DNA from: an uncultured Eubacteriales bacterium
Lineage (GTDB): Bacteria > Bacillota > Clostridia > Christensenellales > UBA1242
Length of the DNA stretch: 56,794 bases
Assembly (NCBI GenBank): GCA_948514155.1
Contig: CAOQYA010000001.1
Coordinates: 30,024-86,817, forward strand
Reading direction: 5' to 3'
Positions 47,389 to 56,235 of this stretch are shown piece after piece. The notes under the pieces are model-generated. The model was not told the origin of the DNA, made no database searches, and saw only the letters and a program-made list of their open reading frames with translations. The position numbers and the translations under genes were made by a program. Every line of letters begins with the position of its first letter. Positions within the stretch are counted from its first letter, which is position 1.

Positions 47389-48794
47389 ACATGCTTTTGT
47401 CTGTGTCAGAGCCAACAGGCTTCTGGCCGACAATAATCAAAGCCTTTGAAGGCGGAGTTGGAAGCTATATCTTAGCCGTTGTTTTGATAACACTTGTTAT
47501 CAGAGTTATCTGGGCACCTTTCGACACCTTTAACAAAAAGATAAACAAGAAAAACGCGCGCATCCAAATGAAGATGCAGCCCGAAATTGAAAAGTTAAAA
47601 GCTAAATATGGAAATGACAAAAATCTGTTAAATCAAAAAACACAAGAACTCTACAAGAGAAACAATTTCTCTATGGCTGGAAGTTGTGTGTTCATGCTCA
47701 TTTTCATGGCACTTAATCTTACAATTTTCTTTACATTGTTCTCCGGCCTCAATGCCATGGCCGACTTTAAAATCAGCCAGGAATATGATTATCTTAAATA
47801 CAACTATGCGAATGTGTTAAATTTAACAGACAGCCAGTTTGAAGAGAACAATATGGCGTTTTTTGCAGACTATGAAAACATCACCTTTAAAATTGAAGAA
47901 AAAATTGAAGGTGAAGGCGAAGAAGCAAAGAAAGTTAAATATATCGTTGCATATGACGGCGAAACAGAACTTGCCCGCGAAGAATACAAAAACGATTTTT
48001 CATATAAGACAACCGTTGTTAAAAAAGACGAAAATGGAGAAATTGTCAAAGACGAAGAAGGCAACCCTGTGACTGAAGAAATTCTAATAACTTCCGACCA
48101 GCACATTGCTTTCCTTGTTCAAAAATATGTGACAGAAACAAAAGTTAAAGACGGCGAAGAAGAAATTGTTGACCCTAACTATGTGGGAAACAAAGTCATA
48201 ATCGCAGGCGAAGAAGAAGGCTCGGACATCACACTTAAACACACAATCGACGCTTATTCTTCCAAATATATCAAACATTGCTATGAAAATGCAGAAGAAA
48301 AATCTTCCTTCCTTTGGATAGCAAACTACTGGGTTGCCGACAGCCCATTCAAGCGTTCGATTTTCACCTTCGACCAGTTTAAGGGAGAGATAGGCGCAAA
48401 CAATGTTTCGGCGCAAGAAGGGGTTATATATAACGCTTTCATGCCAGCGCTCGATAGCGAGGTTGGTCGCGTGAACGGATATTTAATTCTTGCCATTCTG
48501 AGCATTGGTGTAAGTTTCCTTTCGATGTTCTTAACAAATCTTGGAAACAAGAAGAAAGGCCAAAAGGCAGCGCCTCAGCCTGGCGGCAAAGTTATGATGT
48601 TTGTTATGCCGCTTATTATGGGAATATTTGCGATATTCTACAATGCTGTGTTTGCAATCTATCTTGTTGTCAGCCAGGCAATCAGCGCGGCACTTGCACC
48701 GCTTGAAAACCTTATCATAAACAAGTGGGACGCTCACGACGAAAAGAAACAAGAAGAGAAAGCAAAATCAGTTGTTTCTTATCGCAGAAAATGA
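47376..48794 (+). CDS. yidC: Membrane protein insertase YidC with a large extra loop
   Basis: Inserts and folds membrane proteins. 472 residues; Gram-positive YidC is usually about 260-290. The core is recognisable: span 1 with the groove arginine R43 (LVIRVIWAPFD), the cytosolic hairpin (KMQPEIEKLKAKYGNDKNLLNQKTQELYKRNN), span 2 (SCVFMLIFMALNLTIFF) and later FLWIANYW with the remaining spans. Between span 2 and FLWI lies an insertion of about 180 residues (130-308) rich in Glu, Lys and Asp and beta-prone, predicted outside the cell. No lipobox cysteine. AAAGGAGAG precedes ATG. Ends with a basic tail (KSVVSYRRK). Confidence 0.93.
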   Translation: MATLNMLLSVSEPTGFWPTIIKAFEGGVGSYILAVVLITLVIRVIWAPFDTFNKKINKKNARIQMKMQPEIEKLKAKYGNDKNLLNQKTQELYKRNNFSMAGSCVFMLIFMALNLTIFFTLFSGLNAMADFKISQEYDYLKYNYANVLNLTDSQFEENNMAFFADYENITFKIEEKIEGEGEEAKKVKYIVAYDGETELAREEYKNDFSYKTTVVKKDENGEIVKDEEGNPVTEEILITSDQHIAFLVQKYVTETKVKDGEEEIVDPNYVGNKVIIAGEEEGSDITLKHTIDAYSSKYIKHCYENAEEKSSFLWIANYWVADSPFKRSIFTFDQFKGEIGANNVSAQEGVIYNAFMPALDSEVGRVNGYLILAILSIGVSFLSMFLTNLGNKKKGQKAAPQPGGKVMMFVMPLIMGIFAIFYNAVFAIYLVVSQAISAALAPLENLIINKWDAHDEKKQEEKAKSVVSYRRK

Positions 48795-48822
48795 TATACT
48801 TTGCAAAGGAGGAGAAATAAAT

Positions 48823-49629
48823 ATGAAAACCAGCGTGGAAGCGACCGGAAAAAACATTGAACAAGCAATCGAAAATGCTCTTTTCGAACTAAAGGCGCCA
48901 AGGGACGATGTTGATATTAAAATTTTAACTGAGGGCGGACTTTTCAAGAAAGCAAAAGTTGTGGTTTCAATTTCTGAAGATGCGATTGATAAATATCAAA
49001 AGCGTGAAAAGGCTAAAAAAGAAGAGATAAAAGCCGAAGAGAAAGAAGTTAAAGAAGTTAGAAAGGTGGAGAAAAAAGAGGTTAAGGCCGAAGTTAAAAA
49101 AGAAAAGAAAGAAGAAATCAAAGCAGAGAAGGTTGCCGAAGAAAAGGCGGAAGTTAAAACAGAGAAAACTGTTAAAAATAACGAAAACAAGCCTAACGCG
49201 AAGGACTTTGTTGAGGGGCTGCTAAAGTCGCTCGGAAAAGAAGGCACTGTCAGCGAAATCGAAGAGGACGAAGTTATCAGAATTGCAGTTGAAGGCGAAA
49301 ACCTCAGCGAACTTATCGGCTATCGCGGAGAAACACTCTTTGCCCTTTCCTATCTCATGACAACAATCTGCAAGAGAGACAAGAAAAGACAGGTGCTTGA
49401 TATTTGCGGCTACAGAGAAAAAAGGAATGAATCTTTAAAAGCGCTTGCAAATCGCATGGCTGCTAAAGTTGTTAAAACCGGCAGATATGCAAAACTTGAG
49501 CCAATGGACGCAAGCGAAAGAAGAATAATTCACCTTGCGCTTCAAGATAACGACAAAGTGACAACAATGTCCAAAGGCACAGAGCCGAAGCGATATTTAA
49601 TAATTTTCCCAAGAGAATATAAGGACTAA
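48823..49629 (+). CDS. jag: RNA-binding protein Jag (KhpB/EloR)
   Basis: 268 residues from ATG 48823, chosen for AAAGGAGGAG upstream. Jag-N domain (SVEATGKNIEQAIENALFEL, EGGLFKKAKV), a long Lys/Glu linker (about 52-120), a KH domain (ISELIGYRGETLFALSYLM-type GxxG loop) and a C-terminal R3H domain (ERRIIHLALQDNDKVTTMSKG). In related bacteria it works with KhpA to control RNAs for cell elongation and division. Placed after yidC as usual. The linker is longer and more charged than in most homologues. Confidence 0.94.
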   Translation: MKTSVEATGKNIEQAIENALFELKAPRDDVDIKILTEGGLFKKAKVVVSISEDAIDKYQKREKAKKEEIKAEEKEVKEVRKVEKKEVKAEVKKEKKEEIKAEKVAEEKAEVKTEKTVKNNENKPNAKDFVEGLLKSLGKEGTVSEIEEDEVIRIAVEGENLSELIGYRGETLFALSYLMTTICKRDKKRQVLDICGYREKRNESLKALANRMAAKVVKTGRYAKLEPMDASERRIIHLALQDNDKVTTMSKGTEPKRYLIIFPREYKD

Positions 49630-49693
49630 GTGGCAGAGCCGCTTTTTCTTTTGCAAAAAATTGAAAAATTATAGTTAGAAAACTTTTCATATG

Positions 49694-49702
49694 TGATATA
49701 AT
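49694..49702 (+). promoter_or_regulatory. Extended -10 promoter of mnmE, leaderless
   Basis: TGA-TATAAT (49694-49702), CATAGGC, ATG at 49710. No Shine-Dalgarno and no clear -35. Confidence 0.6.
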
Positions 49703-49709
49703 CATAGGC

Positions 49710-51029
49710 ATGAATGACACCATTGTTGCAATTTCAACGCCTTTAGGTAAAGGCGCAATATCGATTGTAAGAATGAGCGGCGACAAAGCACTTGAAATCG
49801 CGCTCAGTGTTTTTTCGTGCAAATCGCAGCCTCAGCCAAGATATATGACGCTTGGTGGGCTTGACCTCGGAGGAGTGAAGGAAAAATGTTTAATGGTCTA
49901 TTTTAAAACGCCAAACTCTTTCACTGGCGAGGATATGGTGGAGTTTCAAATTCACGGCGGAGTGACCGTTGCGCGTTTGGCAGAGCAGAGGCTGATTGAT
50001 GCAGGCGCGCGTCTGGCCGAACCCGGCGAGTTTTCAAGACGCGCTTTTGAGAATGGCAAGATTTCCCTCGACGAGGCGGAGGCTATTGTTGAAGAAATAA
50101 ACAGCGAAAACGAAGGGCAACTTAAGGCGGCCCTCTCCTCTTCAGGCGGAAAACTTTTAGAAAAGATTAAAAGCCTTCAAAACACACTCACCGAACTTTT
50201 GGCGGAGATTGAGGTCAGCATGGATTATCCCGAAGAAGACGAGTTCGAACTTGTGCGCGACAAAGTGTTTGAGAAAATCAGCGAAGTTTCTTCGCAACTT
50301 GGCACCCTTCTTTCAAACGCGGAAGAAGCCAGATATATTCGCAGCGGCGTCAACGTTGCGCTTGTTGGCAGGGCAAACGTTGGCAAGAGCAGCCTTCTCA
50401 ATGCTCTTCTTGGCGAGAATAAGGCTATTGTCACTGCCACGGAAGGAACGACGAGAGATGTTGTGGAAGGAAGTGCCGACTTTAAAGGCGTCAGATTTAA
50501 TTTCTTCGACACTGCCGGAATTCGCGAGAGTAGCGACAATATTGAAAAAATTGGCATCGAAAAAAGCAAAAAGGCACTGCAAGACTGTGACCTTGTGCTC
50601 TTTATCTTAGACGGCAGCGAAGAAATCTCCGAAAACGATAAAAAAATATTTGACCTTATCAAAAAGCCATATATAACTGTAGTCAACAAAAGCGATAAAA
50701 AAAGAGTGCTGCCCGCTCAAACAAATGAAATTTCTGTTTCTGCGTTAAGCGAAGAAAACATCACTCTTTTAAAGCAAAAGATATTCGATAGTGTTATCAA
50801 AAATGAAGTTGATTTTAACGGACTGGTTCTCACGAATGAAAGGCAGATTTCACACCTTAACGAAGCAAAAAAACTTATTGACGATGTGTTTAATGCCAAA
50901 GGCGAAAGTCTGGAAATTATATCGATGTTGATAAAAAAAGTTTGGAACGAACTTGGAAAGATAACGGGAGAGACTGAAAACGAGGACATAATCTCGGTTA
51001 TTTTCTCAAAATTCTGTGTTGGGAAATAG
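49710..51029 (+). CDS. mnmE: tRNA uridine-34 modification GTPase MnmE
   Basis: With MnmG it makes the cmnm5 group on wobble U34. 439 residues: N-terminal folate-binding domain (TIVAISTPLGKGAISIVRMSG, SFTGEDMVE), the helical region, the inserted G domain with GRANVGKSSLLN, DTAGIRE and NKSD, and the C-terminal catalytic FSKFCVGK (Cys). ATG at 49710 follows the -10 box by 7 nt and has no ribosome-binding site; the message is probably leaderless. mnmG begins 4 bp later. Confidence 0.96.
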   Translation: MNDTIVAISTPLGKGAISIVRMSGDKALEIALSVFSCKSQPQPRYMTLGGLDLGGVKEKCLMVYFKTPNSFTGEDMVEFQIHGGVTVARLAEQRLIDAGARLAEPGEFSRRAFENGKISLDEAEAIVEEINSENEGQLKAALSSSGGKLLEKIKSLQNTLTELLAEIEVSMDYPEEDEFELVRDKVFEKISEVSSQLGTLLSNAEEARYIRSGVNVALVGRANVGKSSLLNALLGENKAIVTATEGTTRDVVEGSADFKGVRFNFFDTAGIRESSDNIEKIGIEKSKKALQDCDLVLFILDGSEEISENDKKIFDLIKKPYITVVNKSDKKRVLPAQTNEISVSALSEENITLLKQKIFDSVIKNEVDFNGLVLTNERQISHLNEAKKLIDDVFNAKGESLEIISMLIKKVWNELGKITGETENEDIISVIFSKFCVGK

Positions 51030-51032
51030 GAA

Positions 51033-52907
51033 ATGAAGGAAATTTACGAAGCAATTGTGATAGGTGCAGGTCATGCCGGCTGTGAGGCCGCACTTGCGCT
51101 TGCAAGAAAGGGACATAAAACGCTGCTTCTGACGATAAGTCTGGATGCAGTGGCTTTTCTTGCGTGCAACCCTTCAATCGGCGGAACGGCCAAAGGCCAA
51201 CTTGTCAGCGAAATTGACGCGCTCGGCGGCCAAATGGGAATAACTGCCGATAAAACAACAATTCAACTTCGCATGCTCAATCGAGGTCGCGGCCCTGCCG
51301 TTCAAAGTTTGCGCGCGCAAGCCGACAAGGTGGAATATCACACCGAAATGAAAAAGACGATTGAAACGACCGAAAACCTTTATTTAAAGCAAGCGGAAGT
51401 TAAATCAATTGAACTTGACGGCGAGAAAAAACTTGTTTCAACTGCAGTTGGCGACATTTTTGAAGCGCAAGTTATAGTTATTGCAACTGGCGTTTATCTT
51501 GACAGCCGGATTATCATTGGAGAATATAGCGAAAATGTTGGGCCGAATGGCTTCAAAAACGCAAAATTCCTCTCTCAGTCTTTAGTAAATCTGGGATATA
51601 AACTGCTTCGTTTCAAAACAGGAACGCCGGCACGCGTGAACAAAAGAAGCGTCGACTTTTGTCAACTTGAAGAGCAAGCGGGTGAAGAGGATATTCAAAC
51701 ATTCTCCTTTATGACCGCTTCAAAGCCAAAAAACAAGGCACTTTGTTATTTAACTTACACAAACACTAAAACGCATCAAATAATTAACGACAATCTCGAT
51801 AAAGCGCCGGCTATATCTGGCGAAATCACCGGAGTTGGGCCAAGATATTGCCCGTCAATCGAAACAAAAATTATCCGCTTTGCAGATAAGGACAGGCATC
51901 AACTATTTCTCGAGCCGGAAGCTATGTCGACGAATGAGATTTACATTCAAGGCTTTTCAACTTCAATGCCTTCCGATATTCAAAAAGTAATGATACATTC
52001 TGTCAAAGGCCTCGAAAATGCGGAGATAATGCGCGATGCATATGCGATTGAATATGATTGCATCGACCCATTGCAACTCAAGCCGTCGCTTGAGAGTAAG
52101 CTCCACGACGGAATTTTCTTTGCAGGCCAGATAAATGGAACAAGTGGATATGAAGAGGCTGCCGCTCAAGGACTGATGGCTGGAATAAATGGAGCACTTA
52201 AACTTGAAAGCCGCCCTCCCCTTGTGCTGTCGAGAAGTGACGCATATATCGGAGTGCTTATTGACGACATCGTCACCAAGGGCACGCTTGAGCCATATCG
52301 CATGATGACCAGCCGCGCTGAATACAGGCTGTCGCTCAGGCAAGACAATGCCGATTTAAGACTGACAGAAATTGGCAGAGATGTTGGCCTTGTGGACGAA
52401 AGGCGATACAAGAGATTTTTGTCAAAAAAGAAAAAACTTGCCGCAGCAGAGAAAGTATTGCAACAAAAACTTAAATTAACTGAAAAACTTGTCACATTTT
52501 TTGAAAAAAATGGCGAAAACCCGCCGAAAAACTCGATTTCTGTCAAGGAAGCGGTCAAACGCTCCAATTTGGATGTTTTTAAAATTAATAAGGAATATGA
52601 GATTTTTAAAGGCTTTAGTTATGAAGTTTTAAATGAAATCAATCTGATAACAAAGTTCGAGGGCTATCTAAAACAACAGGAAGAAGATATCTCCAAAATG
52701 AAGAAGATTGAAAAACAACTCATTCCCGAAAATTTCCCATATGAAAAGCAAAAAGGTCTTAAAATTGAAACAATTCAAAAACTTGCCGAAGTTAAGCCTC
52801 TTAACATTGGACAGGCTTCCAGAATTTCGGGAGTGTCGCCGGCAGATATCGCAGTTTTGAGTGTGCTTGTTAAAAGATTTAAGGAGGGAGAAAATGCAAA
52901 AGTCTGA
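51033..52907 (+). CDS. mnmG: tRNA uridine-34 modification enzyme MnmG
   Basis: FAD-dependent partner of MnmE. 624 residues with the dinucleotide fold IGAGHAGCEAALALARKGH, the FAD motifs ACNPSIGGTAKGQLVSEIDALGG and GQINGTSGYEEAAAQGL, and the C-terminal helical tRNA/MnmE-binding domain. A GGAAATAGGAA site overlaps the mnmE stop, so translation is coupled. Confidence 0.97.
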   Translation: MKEIYEAIVIGAGHAGCEAALALARKGHKTLLLTISLDAVAFLACNPSIGGTAKGQLVSEIDALGGQMGITADKTTIQLRMLNRGRGPAVQSLRAQADKVEYHTEMKKTIETTENLYLKQAEVKSIELDGEKKLVSTAVGDIFEAQVIVIATGVYLDSRIIIGEYSENVGPNGFKNAKFLSQSLVNLGYKLLRFKTGTPARVNKRSVDFCQLEEQAGEEDIQTFSFMTASKPKNKALCYLTYTNTKTHQIINDNLDKAPAISGEITGVGPRYCPSIETKIIRFADKDRHQLFLEPEAMSTNEIYIQGFSTSMPSDIQKVMIHSVKGLENAEIMRDAYAIEYDCIDPLQLKPSLESKLHDGIFFAGQINGTSGYEEAAAQGLMAGINGALKLESRPPLVLSRSDAYIGVLIDDIVTKGTLEPYRMMTSRAEYRLSLRQDNADLRLTEIGRDVGLVDERRYKRFLSKKKKLAAAEKVLQQKLKLTEKLVTFFEKNGENPPKNSISVKEAVKRSNLDVFKINKEYEIFKGFSYEVLNEINLITKFEGYLKQQEEDISKMKKIEKQLIPENFPYEKQKGLKIETIQKLAEVKPLNIGQASRISGVSPADIAVLSVLVKRFKEGENAKV

Positions 52908-53580
52908 AATTATCAAACAGATGTTTTCAAAGCAAGGTTTTTCAATCTCCGATATGCAAGCCCAGCAATTTGAAACTTATTTCAACTTTCTTGTGCAAGA
53001 GAATGAAAAATACAATCTAACTGCAATCATCGAGTTTGAAGATGTTGTCAACAAACATTTTATTGACTGCGCCTTAGCGGCACAATATTTCGAAGGAAAG
53101 GTGTTGGATGTTGGCTCAGGCGCAGGCTTTCCTGGAATTGTGCTTGCAATTCTAAAGCCGGAACTAGATATTCTGCTTCTTGACAGTTTGAATAAAAGAA
53201 TAAACTTTTTAAACGCGCTTATAGAAAAATTGGAACTTAAAAATGTCAGAACAATTCACTCTCGCATCGAGGACTTAAAAGAAAAGGAAAGTTTTGATTT
53301 TGTCACAGCAAGAGCTGTGGCCAATCTCTCCACCCTTTCTGAATATCTTCTGCCATTTGTTAAAGTGGGAGGAAAAGCAATAATTTACAAGGGCGCAGAA
53401 TTTTTTGAGGAAGTTGAAAAGTCTCAAAGTGCGATTAAAGAACTTGGATGCCAGCTTGAAGCCATTGAAAAGTTTGCACTAAATGATATGGTCAGAGCGA
53501 TAATTATATTAAGAAAAATAAATCACACCCCTTCAAAATTTCCGCGTTCTGGCAATCAGCCAAGAAAAAACCCGTTATAG
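52894..53580 (+). CDS. rsmG: 16S rRNA (guanine-527-N7) methyltransferase RsmG
   Basis: 228 residues from ATG 52894, which has AAGGAGGGAG upstream; the earlier in-frame ATG has no site. SAM-binding motif VLDVGSGAGFPGIVLAILKP, then LLDSLNKRINFL and VTARAVANLSTLSEYLLPF. The gene overlaps mnmG by 14 bp and closes the mnmE-mnmG-rsmG group. The C-terminal tail (NHTPSKFPRSGNQPRKNPL) is the family ending. Confidence 0.96.
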   Translation: MQKSEIIKQMFSKQGFSISDMQAQQFETYFNFLVQENEKYNLTAIIEFEDVVNKHFIDCALAAQYFEGKVLDVGSGAGFPGIVLAILKPELDILLLDSLNKRINFLNALIEKLELKNVRTIHSRIEDLKEKESFDFVTARAVANLSTLSEYLLPFVKVGGKAIIYKGAEFFEEVEKSQSAIKELGCQLEAIEKFALNDMVRAIIILRKINHTPSKFPRSGNQPRKNPL

Positions 53581-53582
53581 AC

Positions 53583-53610
53583 AAAGCGTTTTTAAAAAAA
53601 CGCTTTTTAT
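53583..53610 (+). terminator. Terminator after rsmG
   Basis: AAAGCGTTT, TTAAAA, AAACGCTTT and more T. Confidence 0.8.
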
Positions 53611-53701
53611 TTATCAAAAATTGTGTTAGAATGTGTTTGAAATAGGAAAATAGCGAAAATTAAATGAAAAATCGCTGTTTTTAAACCAAAGAGGTGTAAA
53701 T

Positions 53702-54523
53702 ATGGGCAAAATTATTTCGTTTGCAAATCAAAAAGGCGGCGTTGGAAAAACAACAACCTGCGTTAATCTGTCGGCTTATCTTGCTGTTATGGGCAAGAAG
53801 GTGTTGATGCTCGACCTTGACCCGCAAGGCAATGCAACAAGCGGTGTTGGTGTTGAAAAGAAAAAAGGCTTAAAAACAATCTACGACCTTATCGACGGCG
53901 AAAGTCCAATCGACGAAGTTATCATTCAAACAAGAATTGACGGGCTTGACATAATTCCGTCAACTGTCGACCTTGCTGCGGCAGAGATTTCGCTTGTTTC
54001 AATGCCAAATCGCGAGAAAATACTTAAAAACATACTTGACGAAGTGAAAGGTAGTTATGATTTTATAATGATTGATTGCCAGCCGTCACTTGGTCTGCTC
54101 ACCGTTAATGCCTTAACTGCGTCTAACAGTGTGATAATTCCTATGCAGTGCGAATTTTACGCGCTCGACGGCCTTACCCAACTTATGAACACAATAAGGC
54201 TTGTTAAGTTCCACCTAAACCCTGACATCGATGTTGAAGGTGTGGTGCGAACAATGAAGGACAATCGCTCAAATCTTATCAATCAGGTCAGCCAAGAGAT
54301 TATCAAATTTTTCAAGAATAAAGTGTTTGAGACTTACATTCCAAGAAACATCAGGCTTGCAGAAGCGCCAAGCCACGGTCTTCCAATTGTGCTTTACGAC
54401 CCATCTTCCAAGGGCGCAGAAGCATATTTGTCGCTTGCAGAGGAGTTTTTAAACAGAAACAAGATAAGTTATAATACGATAACCAAACACACGAAAGTAA
54501 AGTTGAGAGGAGGAAATGAATAA
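53702..54523 (+). CDS. parA: Chromosome partitioning ATPase ParA/Soj
   Basis: 273 residues with the deviant Walker A KGGVGKTTT, Walker A' LDLDPQGNAT and Walker B IMIDCQPSLGLLTVNAL. Binds DNA non-specifically as an ATP dimer and, with ParB, moves origins; in Bacillus Soj also regulates DnaA, and in sporulation ParB/Soj opposes Spo0A-driven entry. GAGGTG precedes ATG. Stop and parB start share one base. Confidence 0.95.
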   Translation: MGKIISFANQKGGVGKTTTCVNLSAYLAVMGKKVLMLDLDPQGNATSGVGVEKKKGLKTIYDLIDGESPIDEVIIQTRIDGLDIIPSTVDLAAAEISLVSMPNREKILKNILDEVKGSYDFIMIDCQPSLGLLTVNALTASNSVIIPMQCEFYALDGLTQLMNTIRLVKFHLNPDIDVEGVVRTMKDNRSNLINQVSQEIIKFFKNKVFETYIPRNIRLAEAPSHGLPIVLYDPSSKGAEAYLSLAEEFLNRNKISYNTITKHTKVKLRGGNE

Positions 54524-55416
54524 TGGTGAAAAAAGGTCTGGGAAGAGGAATTGAAAGCCTTTTTGCAATGTATGACGAGGAAGTTGAGCAAACTGCTCCC
54601 GCAGCAAAGACTCAGTCCCCTGCCAAGAAAACTGTTGACACAATTTCAATTGAAAGCATAAAGGCTAATCCAAATCAGCCGCGAAAGAATTTTGACGAAG
54701 AGGCGTTGAAGGAACTTGCTGCTTCAATCAAGGTTCATGGTGTTATTCAGCCTATCGTTTTAAACGACAATGGCGACGGAACATATTTAATTATCGCCGG
54801 AGAGCGTAGATACAGGGCATCAAAACTTGCGGGGCTTAAAGAAATTCCGGCCATAGTTAAAAATTATACAGACAGGCAGATAAAAGAAATCTCAATTATT
54901 GAAAACCTTCAGAGAGAAGATTTAAACCCTATTGAAGCTGCGCGAGCAATAAAGCAACTCATGGAAGAATATAAACTCACTCAAGAGGCTGTTTCAGAGA
55001 GGATAGGAAAAAGCCGTTCAAACATTGCAAACACGCTCAGGCTTCTCACACTTTATCCCGAAGTTTTAGATTTGGTGGAAAGTGGGTCGCTGTCGGCTGG
55101 TCATGCAAGGGCTTTGGTTGTTGTTGATAATCACATGTCCCAACTTAAACTTGCAAATCAAGCGGTTAAAGAAAAATGGAATGTTCGTGACCTTGAAAGA
55201 GCAGTGAAGCGAGTTCAACATCCTGAAAGCAAGACAAGGCCAAAATCAGAACAATCGCTGGAACTTAAAGATTTGTTAATTTCAATGCAGCGAGTTCTTG
55301 GAACAAAGGTTTCCGCAGTTGGCAACGACACAAAAGGCAGAATTTACATTGATTATTACTCTCGTGACGACCTTGATAGAATTGCAGACCTTATCACACT
55401 GGTTCAAAAGAAATAG
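54523..55416 (+). CDS. parB: Chromosome partitioning CTPase ParB/Spo0J
   Basis: 297 residues: N-terminal ParA-activating tip (GLGRGIESLF), CTP-binding domain with IKANPNQPRKNFD and GERRYRASKLAGL, the ENLQREDLNPIE motif, the parS-binding HTH (QEAVSERIGKSRSNIANTLRLL) and the C-terminal dimer domain. GAGG precedes the start. Two parS sites lie just downstream. Confidence 0.95.
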   Translation: MVKKGLGRGIESLFAMYDEEVEQTAPAAKTQSPAKKTVDTISIESIKANPNQPRKNFDEEALKELAASIKVHGVIQPIVLNDNGDGTYLIIAGERRYRASKLAGLKEIPAIVKNYTDRQIKEISIIENLQREDLNPIEAARAIKQLMEEYKLTQEAVSERIGKSRSNIANTLRLLTLYPEVLDLVESGSLSAGHARALVVVDNHMSQLKLANQAVKEKWNVRDLERAVKRVQHPESKTRPKSEQSLELKDLLISMQRVLGTKVSAVGNDTKGRIYIDYYSRDDLDRIADLITLVQKK

Positions 55417-55422
55417 ATTAGG

Positions 55423-55454
55423 AAAAGAATGTTTCACATGAAACATTCTTTTTT
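55423..55454. terminator. parS site 1 embedded in the parAB terminator
   Basis: TGTTTCACATGAAACA (55430-55445), one base off the parS consensus TGTTTCACGTGAAACA. The arms extend outward (AAAAGAA/TTCTTTT) to 14 bp and a T-run follows, so the same DNA can act as intrinsic terminator for parAB. Confidence 0.85.
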
Positions 55455-55470
55455 GTTTGCCTTTCAGAAT

Positions 55471-55486
55471 TGTTTCACATGAAACA
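55471..55486. promoter_or_regulatory. parS site 2
   Basis: TGTTTCACATGAAACA again, 41 bp from site 1. Here the flanks do not extend the palindrome. Confidence 0.85.
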
Positions 55487-55550
55487 AAATAGATTATATA
55501 AATATAACTATTATGCTGAAAAGAAAGCAAAATTTTTCTTTGAAAATCGT

Positions 55551-55579
55551 TTGACAAAAGTTTTTGGTCGTAGTAAAAT
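55551..55579 (+). promoter_or_regulatory. Rubrerythrin promoter
   Basis: TTGACA (55551-55556), 17-nt spacer, TAAAAT (55574-55579). Confidence 0.8.
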
Positions 55580-55602
55580 AGAGTTGTATAAAGGAGGAAA
55601 AA

Positions 55603-56142
55603 ATGATACTTAAAGGGTCTAAAACAGAACAAAATCTTATAGAGGCATTTGCTGGAGAAAGCCAAGCAAGAAACAAATATACATATTTTGCTTCTAAAGC
55701 GAAGAAAGAAGGCTACGAGCAAATTGCAGCCATTTTTGAAGAAACAGCAAATAATGAGAAGGAGCATGCAAAACTTTGGTTTAAGGCATTGAATGGCGGA
55801 GAAGTTCCTTCAACACTTGAAAATCTTCTTGCTGCAGCAGCAGGTGAGCATGGCGAGTGGACAGAGATGTATGAGAGAATGGCAAAAGAAGCAAAGAAAG
55901 AAGGCTTCAAGGAACTTGCTGCTCAATTTGCTGGAGTTGCTGCAATTGAAAAGAGACACGAAGAAAGATATCAGAAACTTGCTGAACTTGTTAAGGCTAA
56001 GAAAGTTTTTAAAAAGACAGAGAAGAAAGTTTGGATTTGCAGAAATTGCGGACATATATATGTTGGAAAGGAAGCCCCAAAGGCTTGCCCAGTTTGCAAC
56101 CATCCACAAGCATATTTTGAAATTCTTAACGAAGAGTTCTAA
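55603..56142 (+). CDS. rbr: Rubrerythrin
   Basis: NADH-linked peroxide reductase of anaerobes. 179 residues: a four-helix di-iron domain with the ligands in [40 protein letters not shown] and [10 protein letters not shown], then a C-terminal rubredoxin domain CRNCGH...CPVCNHP. AAAGGAGG precedes ATG; own promoter and terminator. It supports an anaerobic life style. Confidence 0.96.
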   Translation: MILKGSKTEQNLIEAFAGESQARNKYTYFASKAKKEGYEQIAAIFEETANNEKEHAKLWFKALNGGEVPSTLENLLAAAAGEHGEWTEMYERMAKEAKKEGFKELAAQFAGVAAIEKRHEERYQKLAELVKAKKVFKKTEKKVWICRNCGHIYVGKEAPKACPVCNHPQAYFEILNEEF

Positions 56143-56157
56143 TTGCAACATTTGTTC

Positions 56158-56196
56158 AATCAACCCCTTTCTTTCAATTAAGAAGGGGGTTGTTTT
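56158..56196 (+). terminator. Terminator after rubrerythrin
   Basis: AACCCCTTTCTT, TCAATT, AAGAAGGGGGTT followed by GTTTT; one mismatch-type G-T pair in the stem. Confidence 0.8.
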
Positions 56197-56235
56197 AATC
56201 AATTATTAGGGCGCAAAACAAATTTAGGAGAGAAA

